Made by a program: the position numbers and the translations under genes. A DNA stretch of 64,000 nucleotides from Weeksellaceae bacterium (GTDB taxonomy: Bacteria; Bacteroidota; Bacteroidia; Flavobacteriales; Weeksellaceae): NCBI GenBank assembly GCA_949788275.1, contig OX460916.1:1364001-1428000 (forward strand). The letters run 5' to 3'. The notes below the pieces were generated by a model. That model was not told where the DNA came from, made no database searches, and worked only from the letters and a program-made list of their open reading frames with translations. The stretch's first letter is position 1; each line of letters starts with the position of its first letter. Positions 1 through 7,763 of the stretch are shown here, one piece after another.

Positions 1-548
1 ATAATTACGGAAACCCGTAATTAACTACCTCCTTATTGCGTTAAATTTGTTACTATAACAAGCATATAGCCTTGATTTGAGACTTTTGGCTTTATAACCG
101 TTAAGAACAACTGTTCGATTTAAAAGCGCCTTTAAAAGCGCTTTTAAATTTTTAGGGCGTTCCCTTCGGGCGGGCTTTCCGCACTCGCTTTTCAGTTTCG
201 TTTCACTCCACCAAAAAGCTCAAACAAATGCTGCAATCCCTAACGCAGACTCAGGCTGATAAAAGAAACAATTACAATTTGACAATGAATTAAAAGATAG
301 ATATCGAATTGATAGATCAAAAATCATTCAACCAAACAAACGCAAAACAAAACCATTTAGAAAATATAAAGTCCTATTAAATTAATCTTAAATTCATGTT
401 AGTTTATAAATTATCCACACAAAAATCGTAATATTTATGTACATTAGAAAGACTAAAACTTACGCTTACGACCAACGTATAAATAAGCAAAAAGAATTAT
501 TGTCTATTAAAGCGTATACTTAAATCACTAAACTCACAACTCATTTAT
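1..548. other. Gene-free left edge with palindromes and one dispersed repeat
   Basis: No convincing gene is visible here. A perfect 9-bp hairpin (TAATTACGG / CCGTAATTA, positions 2-23) could be the end of a transcript entering from the left. A perfect 18-bp palindrome (TTTAAAAGCGCTTTTAAA) lies at 131-148, next to a direct copy of its left half. Copy A of the dispersed intergenic repeat follows at about 153-241. The rest, to the ATG at 549, is AT-rich and holds no ORF I can support. Confidence 0.6.
153..241 (-). repeat. Dispersed intergenic repeat, copy A
   Basis: Read on the minus strand this begins AGGGATTGCAGC, runs through TTTGTTTGAGC, forms a central stem (CTTTTTGGT paired with ACTGAAAAG, two G-U pairs), and ends with GTGCGGAAAGCCCG and a GC-rich tail ending CGCCC. 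The same order of blocks is seen in copies B and F. The function is unknown. Confidence 0.7.
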
Positions 549-1106
549 ATGGAAGAAATACAAAAAACTGCAGAAATGCTCGACGAAAACATCTATTGGT
601 CAATGGTTGAACAGTCCATTAAGAAATCAACTAACCAAGATGAACAAGAAAATTATTTAGTAACCGAAATTGAAAAATTAACGCCAACCCAAATGATTGG
701 TTTTCGCCTGAGAACCGATAAATTATTGTACGATACTTACACTTCTGCCATGTGGTGTGCAGCCTATTTAATGAATGGTGGATGCTCTGACGATGGGTTC
801 GAATATTTTCGAAATTGGGTAATATCTCGTGGGAAAGAGGTTTATTTAAATGCTTTAGAAAATCCTGATAGCCTTATTCTTCAAAAAGATTTTGGCGATG
901 ATGATCTATATGATTTTGAAGGGTTTTGGTATGTGGCTCTAACCGCTTTTGAAAATAAAACCGGAGAAGAACTTTACGATTATATTGATGATTCCTTTGT
1001 GACCAATGAAGAAAATTATCCTTCGTTTGAATTTACATGGGCCGAAGAAAAGCCTGAAACGATGAAAAAACTATGCCCTCTATTGTATGAGGAATTTTGG
1101 GATTAA
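549..1106 (+). CDS. DUF4240 domain-containing protein
   Basis: This 185-residue cytoplasmic protein has no signal peptide. Its middle part (about residues 68-105), with MNGGCSDDGFEYFRNWVIS followed by GKEVYLNALENPDSL, is the hallmark of the DUF4240 family. The family is widespread in bacteria and of unknown biochemical function, and often sits among orphan or defence-like genes. The ATG at 549 begins just before the first family-like helix (ENIYWSMVEQ). The gene is alone, with repeats upstream and a 306-bp gap downstream. Family assignment is firm; no role can be proposed from the sequence. Confidence 0.8.
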   Translation: MEEIQKTAEMLDENIYWSMVEQSIKKSTNQDEQENYLVTEIEKLTPTQMIGFRLRTDKLLYDTYTSAMWCAAYLMNGGCSDDGFEYFRNWVISRGKEVYLNALENPDSLILQKDFGDDDLYDFEGFWYVALTAFENKTGEELYDYIDDSFVTNEENYPSFEFTWAEEKPETMKKLCPLLYEEFWD

Positions 1107-1202
1107 AGGATTTACCCCACGATTTTCAACTCAAACATCATCTATTTTTAGGATAAAATAAATGATGTTTTATTTTACAAACTACTCGCATAAAGCGAAT
1201 TA

Positions 1203-1298
1203 TCAAAGCAATAGATCGAAAATTATAGGAATACTATAACCAATAGAAAGTCCAATGATAATCCATAGAATAATGCCTATTATTTGCTTCGTTTTCAT
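1203..1298 (-). CDS. Possible 31-residue single-pass membrane peptide
   Basis: In the gap between 1106 and 1413 the minus strand holds an ATG ORF of 31 codons. It starts MKTKQ and continues as one hydrophobic helix rich in Ile, Leu and Gly (IIGIILWIIIGLSIGYS). A purine-rich AGAGAAGGG lies immediately upstream of the ATG, a better Shine-Dalgarno than most genes here have. The short length leaves chance a real possibility. Confidence 0.4.
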   Translation of the reverse strand: MKTKQIIGIILWIIIGLSIGYSIPIIFDLLL

Positions 1299-1412
1299 AC
1301 CCTTCTCTTTTACAAACGAGCAATATAAACCAAATAAATAAGGAACGAAATAGATTTATAACAAAACAATAAATCATTCGTCCATTCGTTTTTACCAATA
1401 AAGTCAGAGCCC

Positions 1413-2717
1413 ATGATTCGTTTAATCGCCCTTATCAGCTTTGTGTTTCTCTTGACGAACTGTCGAGTTCAGAAACCCAATACCATTATCACCACAGATA
1501 TTCCTAATTTCTGGGAAGCCTATGATAAAATAACATCTACACAAGACAGTATTTTACAATATAGCTATTTACAGGATCTGTATCTCCAAAAAGGAAGCGA
1601 GGGATTACAAGCTATGATGGAAGTTAGAAATTATACCCCTAAAGACTATATCCATGCGATTAATCGTTATCCTAATTTTTGGAACTCTATCCGTGCGAAT
1701 ACGTTGAAAGCAGACACCTACAGTGCAGAATTAGACCGTGGTATTGGTAAACTTAAAAAGCTATACCCTGCCTTAAAACCTGCTAAAATCTACTTTACAA
1801 TTGGGGCTCTACGGTCCAATGGAACCCTTAAGGGTAGCTTAGTCCTTATTGGCAGTGAATTGGCCATGACCGATAAAAATACCAATACCAGCGACTTTCC
1901 TACAAAAGAAGCTCTTGCTAGACGCATGTTTTTTGACACCAATCCAATTGAACATCTAGCACTCTTAAATGTTCACGAATACATTCATACTCAACAAGAA
2001 GAAATGGTTGATCATTTACTCTACCAAGTGCTTTATGAAGGCATTGCCGAATTTGTTTCTACAAAGGCAATGGGTGTACCATCTGCCTCACCGGCCATTG
2101 AATTCGGAAAAGAGAATTATGAAGCTGTTCGGGATCAGTTCGAAAAGGAGATGTTTTATTCAGTGAATCAGAATAATTGGTTATGGAGCAGCCAACCAAA
2201 TAAATTCAATATCCGCGACTTGGGTTACTCCATCGGTTATCAGATTTCTGAAATCCATTACAACCAAGCAAAGGATAAAAAAGCAGCGATTAAGAAACTC
2301 ATTGAACTAAATTATACAGAAGTGCATGAGATAGAAGCGTTCATTAATAGCACCCATTTCTTTACAGCGCCCATTGATGAATTGCGTACGGCCTTTGAAA
2401 ATAATCGGCCAACGGTTATAGGCATTCAACAATTTAAGAATAACGACTTAGACGTTGATTCCAATCTCACCGAAATTACCTTTGAATTCTCTGAGCCTCT
2501 AAATGGCTATCATACAGGGATGGATTATGGACCAATAGGTGAAATTGGCTTGCCTAAAATACGGGCACGGTCTTGGTCGAAAGATGCTAAAAGTTATACC
2601 CTCACGGTAGAATTACAACCCAATAAACACTACCAATTATTTATAGAAAATAACTTTCGTACAACTGATGTAAGACCTTTAAAACCTTTTTTAATCAATT
2701 TTAAGACCAAGGAATGA
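1413..2717 (+). CDS. Predicted zinc-dependent peptidase, lipoprotein
   Basis: The 434-residue product has a hydrophobic leader ending in a lipobox (LLTNC, Cys17), so it should be lipid-anchored outside the cytoplasm. Residues 188-192 read HEYIH, an HExxH zinc site, followed about 17 residues later by YEGIAEF (Glu209 and Glu213), which could supply the third ligand of a gluzincin. The C-terminal 100 residues (from about 335, with NLTEITFEFSEPLNG) look like an Ig-like domain of the Big_5 type. The active-site arrangement resembles DUF2268-like metallopeptidases, but I do not recognise a named family. The AraC gene follows 40 bp downstream. The substrate is unknown. Confidence 0.65.
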   Translation: MIRLIALISFVFLLTNCRVQKPNTIITTDIPNFWEAYDKITSTQDSILQYSYLQDLYLQKGSEGLQAMMEVRNYTPKDYIHAINRYPNFWNSIRANTLKADTYSAELDRGIGKLKKLYPALKPAKIYFTIGALRSNGTLKGSLVLIGSELAMTDKNTNTSDFPTKEALARRMFFDTNPIEHLALLNVHEYIHTQQEEMVDHLLYQVLYEGIAEFVSTKAMGVPSASPAIEFGKENYEAVRDQFEKEMFYSVNQNNWLWSSQPNKFNIRDLGYSIGYQISEIHYNQAKDKKAAIKKLIELNYTEVHEIEAFINSTHFFTAPIDELRTAFENNRPTVIGIQQFKNNDLDVDSNLTEITFEFSEPLNGYHTGMDYGPIGEIGLPKIRARSWSKDAKSYTLTVELQPNKHYQLFIENNFRTTDVRPLKPFLINFKTKE

Positions 2718-2757
2718 TTGATTCATCCTCTTTAGATAATATTTAAACGCGACGGAA

Positions 2758-3600
2758 ATGAATAACGATCAAAAATTTCCTCAATTAGGTTTACAGGAAT
2801 TCCTTTTTAATTTGGAATCAGATTATCGTATCCTTCATCATCAAAGCCAAGGTAAAGAGCATATTGCTAAACCCCATAGCCATGATTTCTTCTTATTTTT
2901 TCTGGTCGAAAAAGGACGTGGAACGCATACCATTGATTTTAAAGCACACGAGGTATCCAACCATCAACTTCATCTCTTATTCCCAGATCAAATTCACCAA
3001 TGGACACTCGACTCGTCAACCATGGGTTACCAATTAATGATTAGCCACCGGATTTTTGAGACGTTTCCGACATCACTGTGGTTTAACTTAATTTTATATC
3101 AACAAACTCCAATACTCAATTTACCAGACTCCGTTTTTGAAAAATTGCATTACGAATTCAAATCGATTAAAGAAGAAATGGATCGCGTAACAATTGATTG
3201 GAATATTGTGTATACCCGAAGTAAGTTAATTGCGCTATTGGTCAATCAGCAAATTCAAACCGCTTTGCTGAATAATGATCATCATAATGCTTATATTTTT
3301 CAATACATAAAGTTAATCGAAGACCATTTTCGTGCACAAAAATCAGTGCAATTCTATGCCGATTTATTAGCGATATCGGCCAATTATTTAACAATACTCT
3401 GCAAAAGACATTTACAAGTCTCTGCTTTATACCTTATTCATAACCGAATCATTCTCGAAGCCAAGCGCCTGATTTTATCGTCCGATCTATCGATTAAAGA
3501 AATATCTTTTGAGTTAGGTTTTAATGATCCAGCCTATTTTTCTAATTTTTTTAAACAGCAAACGGGTATACCTCCTCGTGTGTTTAAAGAACAGTTATAA
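2758..3600 (+). CDS. AraC-family transcriptional regulator
   Basis: This 280-residue protein has an N-terminal cupin-like sensing half (about residues 1-140, with KPHSHDFFLFFLVEKGRG and a later HLLFPDQIHQW) and a C-terminal AraC double helix-turn-helix (about 185-280). The signature is visible in SDLSIKEISFELGFNDPAYFSNFFKQQTG, of which the final FKQQTGIPPRVFK is typical. It sits 40 bp after the metallopeptidase gene and 79 bp before the amidohydrolase gene on the same strand. The likeliest target is therefore the downstream amidohydrolase/ankyrin unit. The effector is unknown. Confidence 0.9.
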   Translation: MNNDQKFPQLGLQEFLFNLESDYRILHHQSQGKEHIAKPHSHDFFLFFLVEKGRGTHTIDFKAHEVSNHQLHLLFPDQIHQWTLDSSTMGYQLMISHRIFETFPTSLWFNLILYQQTPILNLPDSVFEKLHYEFKSIKEEMDRVTIDWNIVYTRSKLIALLVNQQIQTALLNNDHHNAYIFQYIKLIEDHFRAQKSVQFYADLLAISANYLTILCKRHLQVSALYLIHNRIILEAKRLILSSDLSIKEISFELGFNDPAYFSNFFKQQTGIPPRVFKEQL

Positions 3601-3624
3601 AATTTACACGTACTAGTATAGTTC

Positions 3625-3659
3625 TTGCAATCTTACCAGCTAAGTGCTCTGTAACTTTA
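3625..3659 (+). promoter_or_regulatory. Candidate promoter of the amidohydrolase gene
   Basis: TAACTTTA at 3652-3659 fits the Bacteroidota -7 box TAnnTTTG at seven of eight positions, and a TTG at 3625-3627 could be the -33 element. The 24-nt spacing is longer than the usual 19-20, so this is tentative. It lies 20 bp before the ATG at 3680. Confidence 0.35.
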
Positions 3660-3679
3660 CATAAATCAAAAATAGGTCT

Positions 3680-5023
3680 ATGAACGCTTCCAACATTTCA
3701 CGTAAAAACTTCCTTAAAAACTCCTCGCTTATCTTAGCCAATTTAGCGCTAGGCGGTCATGCAGTGCTAGCAAACAACCCGATAAAGACTTCGGTATCTT
3801 CAACAATTAATCCCGAAAAAAAGACTTCGCTGCAATTAAAAAACGTTCGTTTAGAAACGGGGTTTATATACGAAGATGGAGAAGTTACTGGAACAAAAAC
3901 AGCATTGTTTACAATAACCATTGAAGCAGGAAAAATAAAAACCATTGGTGCCAATCAACCGACCTTAGAGGCTATTGATGCTGAAGGATTATTAATGCTT
4001 CCTTCGTTTAAGGATATGCATATCCACTTAGACAAAACGTTTTTCGGAGGCCCTTGGAAGGCTCGTGATCCAAGAAATAGAACCGTAAAAGACATGATTG
4101 TCTATGAACAAAAGACGATGCCCGAATTATTGAAAACATCAACATTTCGAGCTGAAAAAATGATCGAATTGTTACAAGTCAACGGGGTTAGCCATGCCCG
4201 TAGCCATGTTAATATAGAACCAACCTCGAAGTTACAAAGTTTAAGAAATGTAGAAAAAGCGATAAGCAATAAAAAAAATTCATTTCAAGCCGAACTTGTT
4301 GCTTTTCCTCAACATGGAATATTCTACTCACATTCGGAACAACTGATGAAAGATGTTGCTCAATTAGATATTGATTTTATTGGGGGTTTAGATCCCTATT
4401 CTATTGATGGTGGTATTGAAAGAAGTATTGACTTCATTGTACAATTAGCTTTAGATCATCAGAAAGGAATCGATATTCATCTCCATGAAAGTGGAGAATC
4501 TGGGTTAAAAACAATTCAATATCTCATGAAAAAAGTAGAGGAAAATCCTGTATTAAAACAAAAAACATTTTTAAGTCATTGTTTTGTCTTGGCGAAGCTC
4601 GAAGAACGTGTTCTACAAGAAACCGCAGAACAATTATCCCATGCAAAAATAGGAATTGTTTCCACTATTCCATTTGGTAAAACCATTATGCCCATACCTA
4701 CTTTGTACAAATATGGTGTTGATGTTTCTTCTGGTAATGACAGCATCATTGATCATTGGAACACCTTTGGATCGGGGAGTATGTTAGAAAAAGCGAAAAT
4801 AATGGCTCAACTCTATGGTTATTCTACTGAATTAGAGCTTTCGCGATGCTTGAAAATTGCAACCCATAACATTCTTCCTTTAGATAATCAAGGAAAACAG
4901 CAATGGCCACAAATAGGAGATGACGCCAATATGGTATTGGTAGAAGCTAGTTGTTCTGCTGAGGCGGTTTCTAGAGTATCTCCAATTCGTTCTTTAATCC
5001 ATCAAGGTCGCTTAATTTATTGA
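3680..5023 (+). CDS. Exported amidohydrolase, cytosine-deaminase-like
   Basis: The 447-residue protein starts with a Tat-like leader (SRKNFLK then a hydrophobic stretch, residues 7-31), so export in folded form is plausible, although the motif has RK rather than RR. The metal-dependent hydrolase core begins near residue 105 with KDMHIHLDKTFFGG (His114, His116). It continues with ARSHVNIEP, DIHLHESGESG, LSHCFVL and SGNDSIIDHW, the order of metal and catalytic motifs in cytosine deaminase and related amidohydrolases. The substrate cannot be told from sequence. The ankyrin gene starts 17 bp downstream and is probably co-transcribed. Confidence 0.8.
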   Translation: MNASNISRKNFLKNSSLILANLALGGHAVLANNPIKTSVSSTINPEKKTSLQLKNVRLETGFIYEDGEVTGTKTALFTITIEAGKIKTIGANQPTLEAIDAEGLLMLPSFKDMHIHLDKTFFGGPWKARDPRNRTVKDMIVYEQKTMPELLKTSTFRAEKMIELLQVNGVSHARSHVNIEPTSKLQSLRNVEKAISNKKNSFQAELVAFPQHGIFYSHSEQLMKDVAQLDIDFIGGLDPYSIDGGIERSIDFIVQLALDHQKGIDIHLHESGESGLKTIQYLMKKVEENPVLKQKTFLSHCFVLAKLEERVLQETAEQLSHAKIGIVSTIPFGKTIMPIPTLYKYGVDVSSGNDSIIDHWNTFGSGSMLEKAKIMAQLYGYSTELELSRCLKIATHNILPLDNQGKQQWPQIGDDANMVLVEASCSAEAVSRVSPIRSLIHQGRLIY

Positions 5024-5040
5024 TCTTTAAACCTTAAATA

Positions 5041-5724
5041 ATGTCAAAAAAAATCATAACACCACTACTTTTCTTTGTGTTGAGTCTTTCAACAACACAT
5101 TTTCTAACAGCCTGTAGCCCCGATGAAACTATGCAAACAAATACACAAACACCGATCATAGATCTTGTTATAAAGAACGATTTAATTGCCGTTGAAAAAC
5201 GATTAAAAGAAGGGGTCAATGTGAACACGTCTAATGCTAAAAAAGAGAGTTTATTACTTCTAGCCACAAAAGCAAATCAATTGCCTATGGCCCAATTACT
5301 CCTCGCCTATCATGCCGATGTTAATCAACAAGACCAACAACTGGATAGTCCGTTTTTATTAGCTGCGGCCTCTGGCCATCTTGATTTAGTTCGATTGTAT
5401 CTACAACATGGAGCTCGGTTCGATATCTATAATCGATACAATGGAACTGGTTTGATTCCTGCTTGTGAACGCGGACATGTAGAAATTGTTCGATTATTAA
5501 CAACGACCAAAGGTTACCCCATAGATCATGTCAACCGTCTAGGATGGACTGGTTTAATGGAAGCGGTTATTTTAGGTGACGGTAGTGCTCCTTATGTTGA
5601 AATTGTACAACTTCTTGTAAATGCTAAAGCCAGTGATATACCCGACAAAAATGGTTTAACAGCCTTAGAACACGCTAAAATGTTAGGATACACGGCGATT
5701 GTTGCTCTATTAAAAAATAAGTAA
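5041..5724 (+). CDS. Ankyrin-repeat lipoprotein
   Basis: The 227-residue product has a signal peptide ending in a lipobox (FLTAC, Cys25). Four or five ankyrin repeats follow (for example SPFLLAAASGHLDLVRLYLQ and IPACERGHVEIVRLL). Such proteins are protein-protein adaptors; here it would sit in the periplasm on a membrane. The 17-bp spacing to the amidohydrolase gene suggests one transcript, so it may partner or inhibit that enzyme, which is an inference from position only. Confidence 0.8.
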   Translation: MSKKIITPLLFFVLSLSTTHFLTACSPDETMQTNTQTPIIDLVIKNDLIAVEKRLKEGVNVNTSNAKKESLLLLATKANQLPMAQLLLAYHADVNQQDQQLDSPFLLAAASGHLDLVRLYLQHGARFDIYNRYNGTGLIPACERGHVEIVRLLTTTKGYPIDHVNRLGWTGLMEAVILGDGSAPYVEIVQLLVNAKASDIPDKNGLTALEHAKMLGYTAIVALLKNK

Positions 5725-5791
5725 AACAGCGACTCGTTAAAGGAATCATCCGACAATACGCCTTGGGGTGCCTCTCTGCTGCGACTAATTT

Positions 5792-5911
5792 TTATTTCTT
5801 TCGTTTTTTATTCATCCACCACATAAAATAAAAAACCCCACCTAAAAGGATTAATATGGTAATAGCAATGTAAATGGTCGACATTTCGAATTCTAATAAT
5901 TTGGAATACAT
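5792..5911 (-). CDS. Possible small single-pass membrane protein (39 aa)
   Basis: An ATG ORF on the minus strand encodes 39 residues beginning MYSKLLEFE. An internal ATG at 5884 would give 30 residues. After that comes a hydrophobic helix (IYIAITILILLGGVFYFMWW) and a positively charged tail (NKKRKK), the layout of a genuine one-span small protein with the tail in the cytoplasm. No clear Shine-Dalgarno is present. No family is recognised. Confidence 0.45.
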   Translation of the reverse strand: MYSKLLEFEMSTIYIAITILILLGGVFYFMWWMNKKRKK

Positions 5912-6009
5912 AGCAAATAATTTATGGTTATACTAAACTTACACTAAGCTATCGTCAAGAAATATTCCAAAAGGGAATTAGACTAACAATTAACACCGTG
6001 TTAAAAGCA

Positions 6010-6228
6010 ATGAATACCTTCTTTCATCGCTTTTCTCCCTGGATGATTTTCTGGTAGAAACCTATGGATTAGGAATTGATTGGTAATCTTTCCGTTAATC
6101 GACTAGAGTGGTTTATTGAACATATTATAGACCCTGAGACTCCTTTTGAAATGTACAAAAGAAGTTGTTGGCTCTATTATACCTTCTATTCAAAAAAAGG
6201 TGCGCTAGGGATTGCAGCATTTGTTTGA
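6010..6228 (+). pseudogene. Frameshifted gene remnant
   Basis: Three consecutive reading-frame pieces read like one protein broken twice: MNTFFHRFSP from the ATG at 6010, then DDFLVETYGLGIDW from 6042 in another frame, then LEWFIEHIIDPETPFEMYK onward from about 6103 back in the first frame, ending at a stop at 6228. The aromatic-rich composition and continuity suggest decayed coding sequence rather than chance. No family is recognised. Its end runs into dispersed repeat copy B. Confidence 0.3.
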
Positions 6229-6295
6229 GCTTTTGGGTGGAGTGAAACGCAACCCAAAAGCGAGTGCGGAAAGCCCGCCCGAAGGGAGCGCCCAA
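6205..6295 (+). repeat. Dispersed intergenic repeat, copy B
   Basis: Blocks in order: AGGGATTGCAGC, TTTGTTTGAGC, a perfect 10-bp stem (GCTTTTGGGT at 6229-6238 with ACCCAAAAGC at 6252-6261), then GAGTGCGGAAAGCCCGCCCG and a tail ending GCGCCCAAATA. It is nearly identical to copy A outside the stem, while the stem sequence differs. Confidence 0.75.
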
Positions 6296-6321
6296 ATAAG
6301 AATTATTTAAAAATGCGGCAT

Positions 6322-6352
6322 AAAAAAAGCCTCATGCAATATGAGGCTTTTA
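6322..6352. terminator. Terminator after efp
   Basis: AAGCCTCAT and ATGAGGCTT form a 9-bp stem flanked by an A-run on the left and T-run on the right. Read on the minus strand it ends the lpxD-lpxC-lpxA-efp transcript 18 bp after the efp stop. Confidence 0.8.
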
Positions 6353-6369
6353 TATAATGTATGTATGGT

Positions 6370-6936
6370 TTACTCTTTAATTCGTTCTACGTAAGAACCG
6401 TCTTCGGTATTAATTTTCACTTTATCGCCTTCGTTAATAAAAAGCGGCACGCGAATTTGAGCACCTGTTTCGGTGGTAGCAGGCTTTGTAGCATTTGTAG
6501 CTGTATCGCCTTTTAAACCTGGTTCGGTGTAGGTAATTTCCATGATAACCGTGTTTGGTAATTCAGCAGACAAAGGCACTTCGTCTTCTGCACGGAATAA
6601 GATTTTCACTTCGTCACCGGCTTTCATGAATTGCGCATTTTCAATTAATCCTTTGTCGATATAGACTTGAGAGAAATCGTCGTTGTTCATGAAATGGAAT
6701 CCGTTATCGTCGTCGTATAAGTATTGGTAGTTACGTGTTTCAACACGCACTTCGTCAATTTTATGACCCGCAGAGAATGTATTGTCTAATACTTTACCGT
6801 TGGTAATTGAGCGTAATTTTGTACGTACAAACGCAGGACCTTTACCTGGTTTAACGTGCAAGAATTCAATGATCTTCCATGTATCGTTGTTCCAATTGAT
6901 ACATAATCCTTTTCTAATATCAGATGTTGTTGCCAT
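6370..6936 (-). CDS. efp: Translation elongation factor P
   Basis: EF-P binds the ribosome between the P and E sites and relieves stalling at polyproline stretches. The 188-residue length and three-domain layout are standard. The N-terminal domain carries the tip loop HVKPGKGPAFVRTKL, whose Lys32 is the residue that is modified or exposed in the family. The C-terminal OB domain contains GAQIRVPLFINEGDKVKI. The gene is last in the lipid A operon, 24 bp after lpxA, an arrangement common in Bacteroidota. An intrinsic terminator follows. Confidence 0.97.
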   Translation of the reverse strand: MATTSDIRKGLCINWNNDTWKIIEFLHVKPGKGPAFVRTKLRSITNGKVLDNTFSAGHKIDEVRVETRNYQYLYDDDNGFHFMNNDDFSQVYIDKGLIENAQFMKAGDEVKILFRAEDEVPLSAELPNTVIMEITYTEPGLKGDTATNATKPATTETGAQIRVPLFINEGDKVKINTEDGSYVERIKE

Positions 6937-6960
6937 TATATCTTGATTTTTATATTGTTG

Positions 6961-7755
6961 TTATACACCAGAGCTATAGCCTTTCATTACCCCGCGTTCG
7001 GTTGAGTTTATAAACCCAATAATGGTGTCGCGGTAAGGAGAGGCTGGAAATTTCTCGAGGATAATTTCTACAGCTTGAGAGATGTTGTTATTTTGTTGAT
7101 AGAGGATTCGATAAATTCCTTGAATATCGAAAATTTCTTCAGAGGTAAACCCTTTTCGGCGAAGACCAATTGAGTTAACACCTGCATATGAAACTGGATT
7201 TTTAGCTGCTTTAACATAAGGCGGAATATCTTTACGCACTTGTGTAGCACCGGCAATAAATGCATGTTCACCAATTTTGGTAAATTGATGGACGGCACTC
7301 ATACCCCCCAGAAAGGCGAAATCGCCAATTTCGATATGTCCGGCTAAACCACAACCATTGACAATGACCACGTGGTCGCCCACGATACAATCGTGTGCAA
7401 TATGAGCTGTTGCCATAATTAAGCAATTTGCGCCAATTTTGGTATAGCCTAGGGCAATGGTTCCTTTATTAATGGTTACGCATTCACGAATGGTTGTATT
7501 ATCACCAATGTAGGTCAACGTTTTTTCTCCTTGATACTTTAGATCTTGCGGATCACCAGAGATAACAGTTCCTGGATAAATCTTGCAATTTTCACCAATA
7601 CGCGCACCATCCATAATGGTCACATTTGGCCCAATCCACGTACCGTCACCTATTTCAACATCGCTAGCGATGGTTGTAAAGGGACTTATAGTAACATTCT
7701 TTCCAATAATTGCATTTGGATGAACGTAAGCCATCGGATGATTCATAACTTCCAT
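6961..7755 (-). CDS. lpxA: UDP-N-acetylglucosamine acyltransferase LpxA
   Basis: LpxA transfers a 3-hydroxyacyl chain from acyl carrier protein to UDP-GlcNAc, the first step of lipid A synthesis, in the cytoplasm. The 264-residue protein is a left-handed beta-helix of hexapeptide repeats from about residue 10 to 190 (VHPNAIIGKNVTISPFTTI and similar). The family active-site stretch is visible in ATAHIAHDCIVGDHV. A helical C-terminal domain follows. An internal ATG at 7746 (MNHPMAY) is an equally plausible start. The gene lies 8 bp after lpxC/fabZ. Confidence 0.96.
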   Translation of the reverse strand: MEVMNHPMAYVHPNAIIGKNVTISPFTTIASDVEIGDGTWIGPNVTIMDGARIGENCKIYPGTVISGDPQDLKYQGEKTLTYIGDNTTIRECVTINKGTIALGYTKIGANCLIMATAHIAHDCIVGDHVVIVNGCGLAGHIEIGDFAFLGGMSAVHQFTKIGEHAFIAGATQVRKDIPPYVKAAKNPVSYAGVNSIGLRRKGFTSEEIFDIQGIYRILYQQNNNISQAVEIILEKFPASPYRDTIIGFINSTERGVMKGYSSGV

Positions 7756-7763
7756 TTCTTTAA

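Noticed and set aside
411-419. Perfect DnaA box (TTATCCACA) in an AT-rich gap
   Set aside because: Only one such box was noticed, with no cluster, no dnaA or dnaN gene and no repeated AT-rich unit next to it, so it is not enough for an origin.
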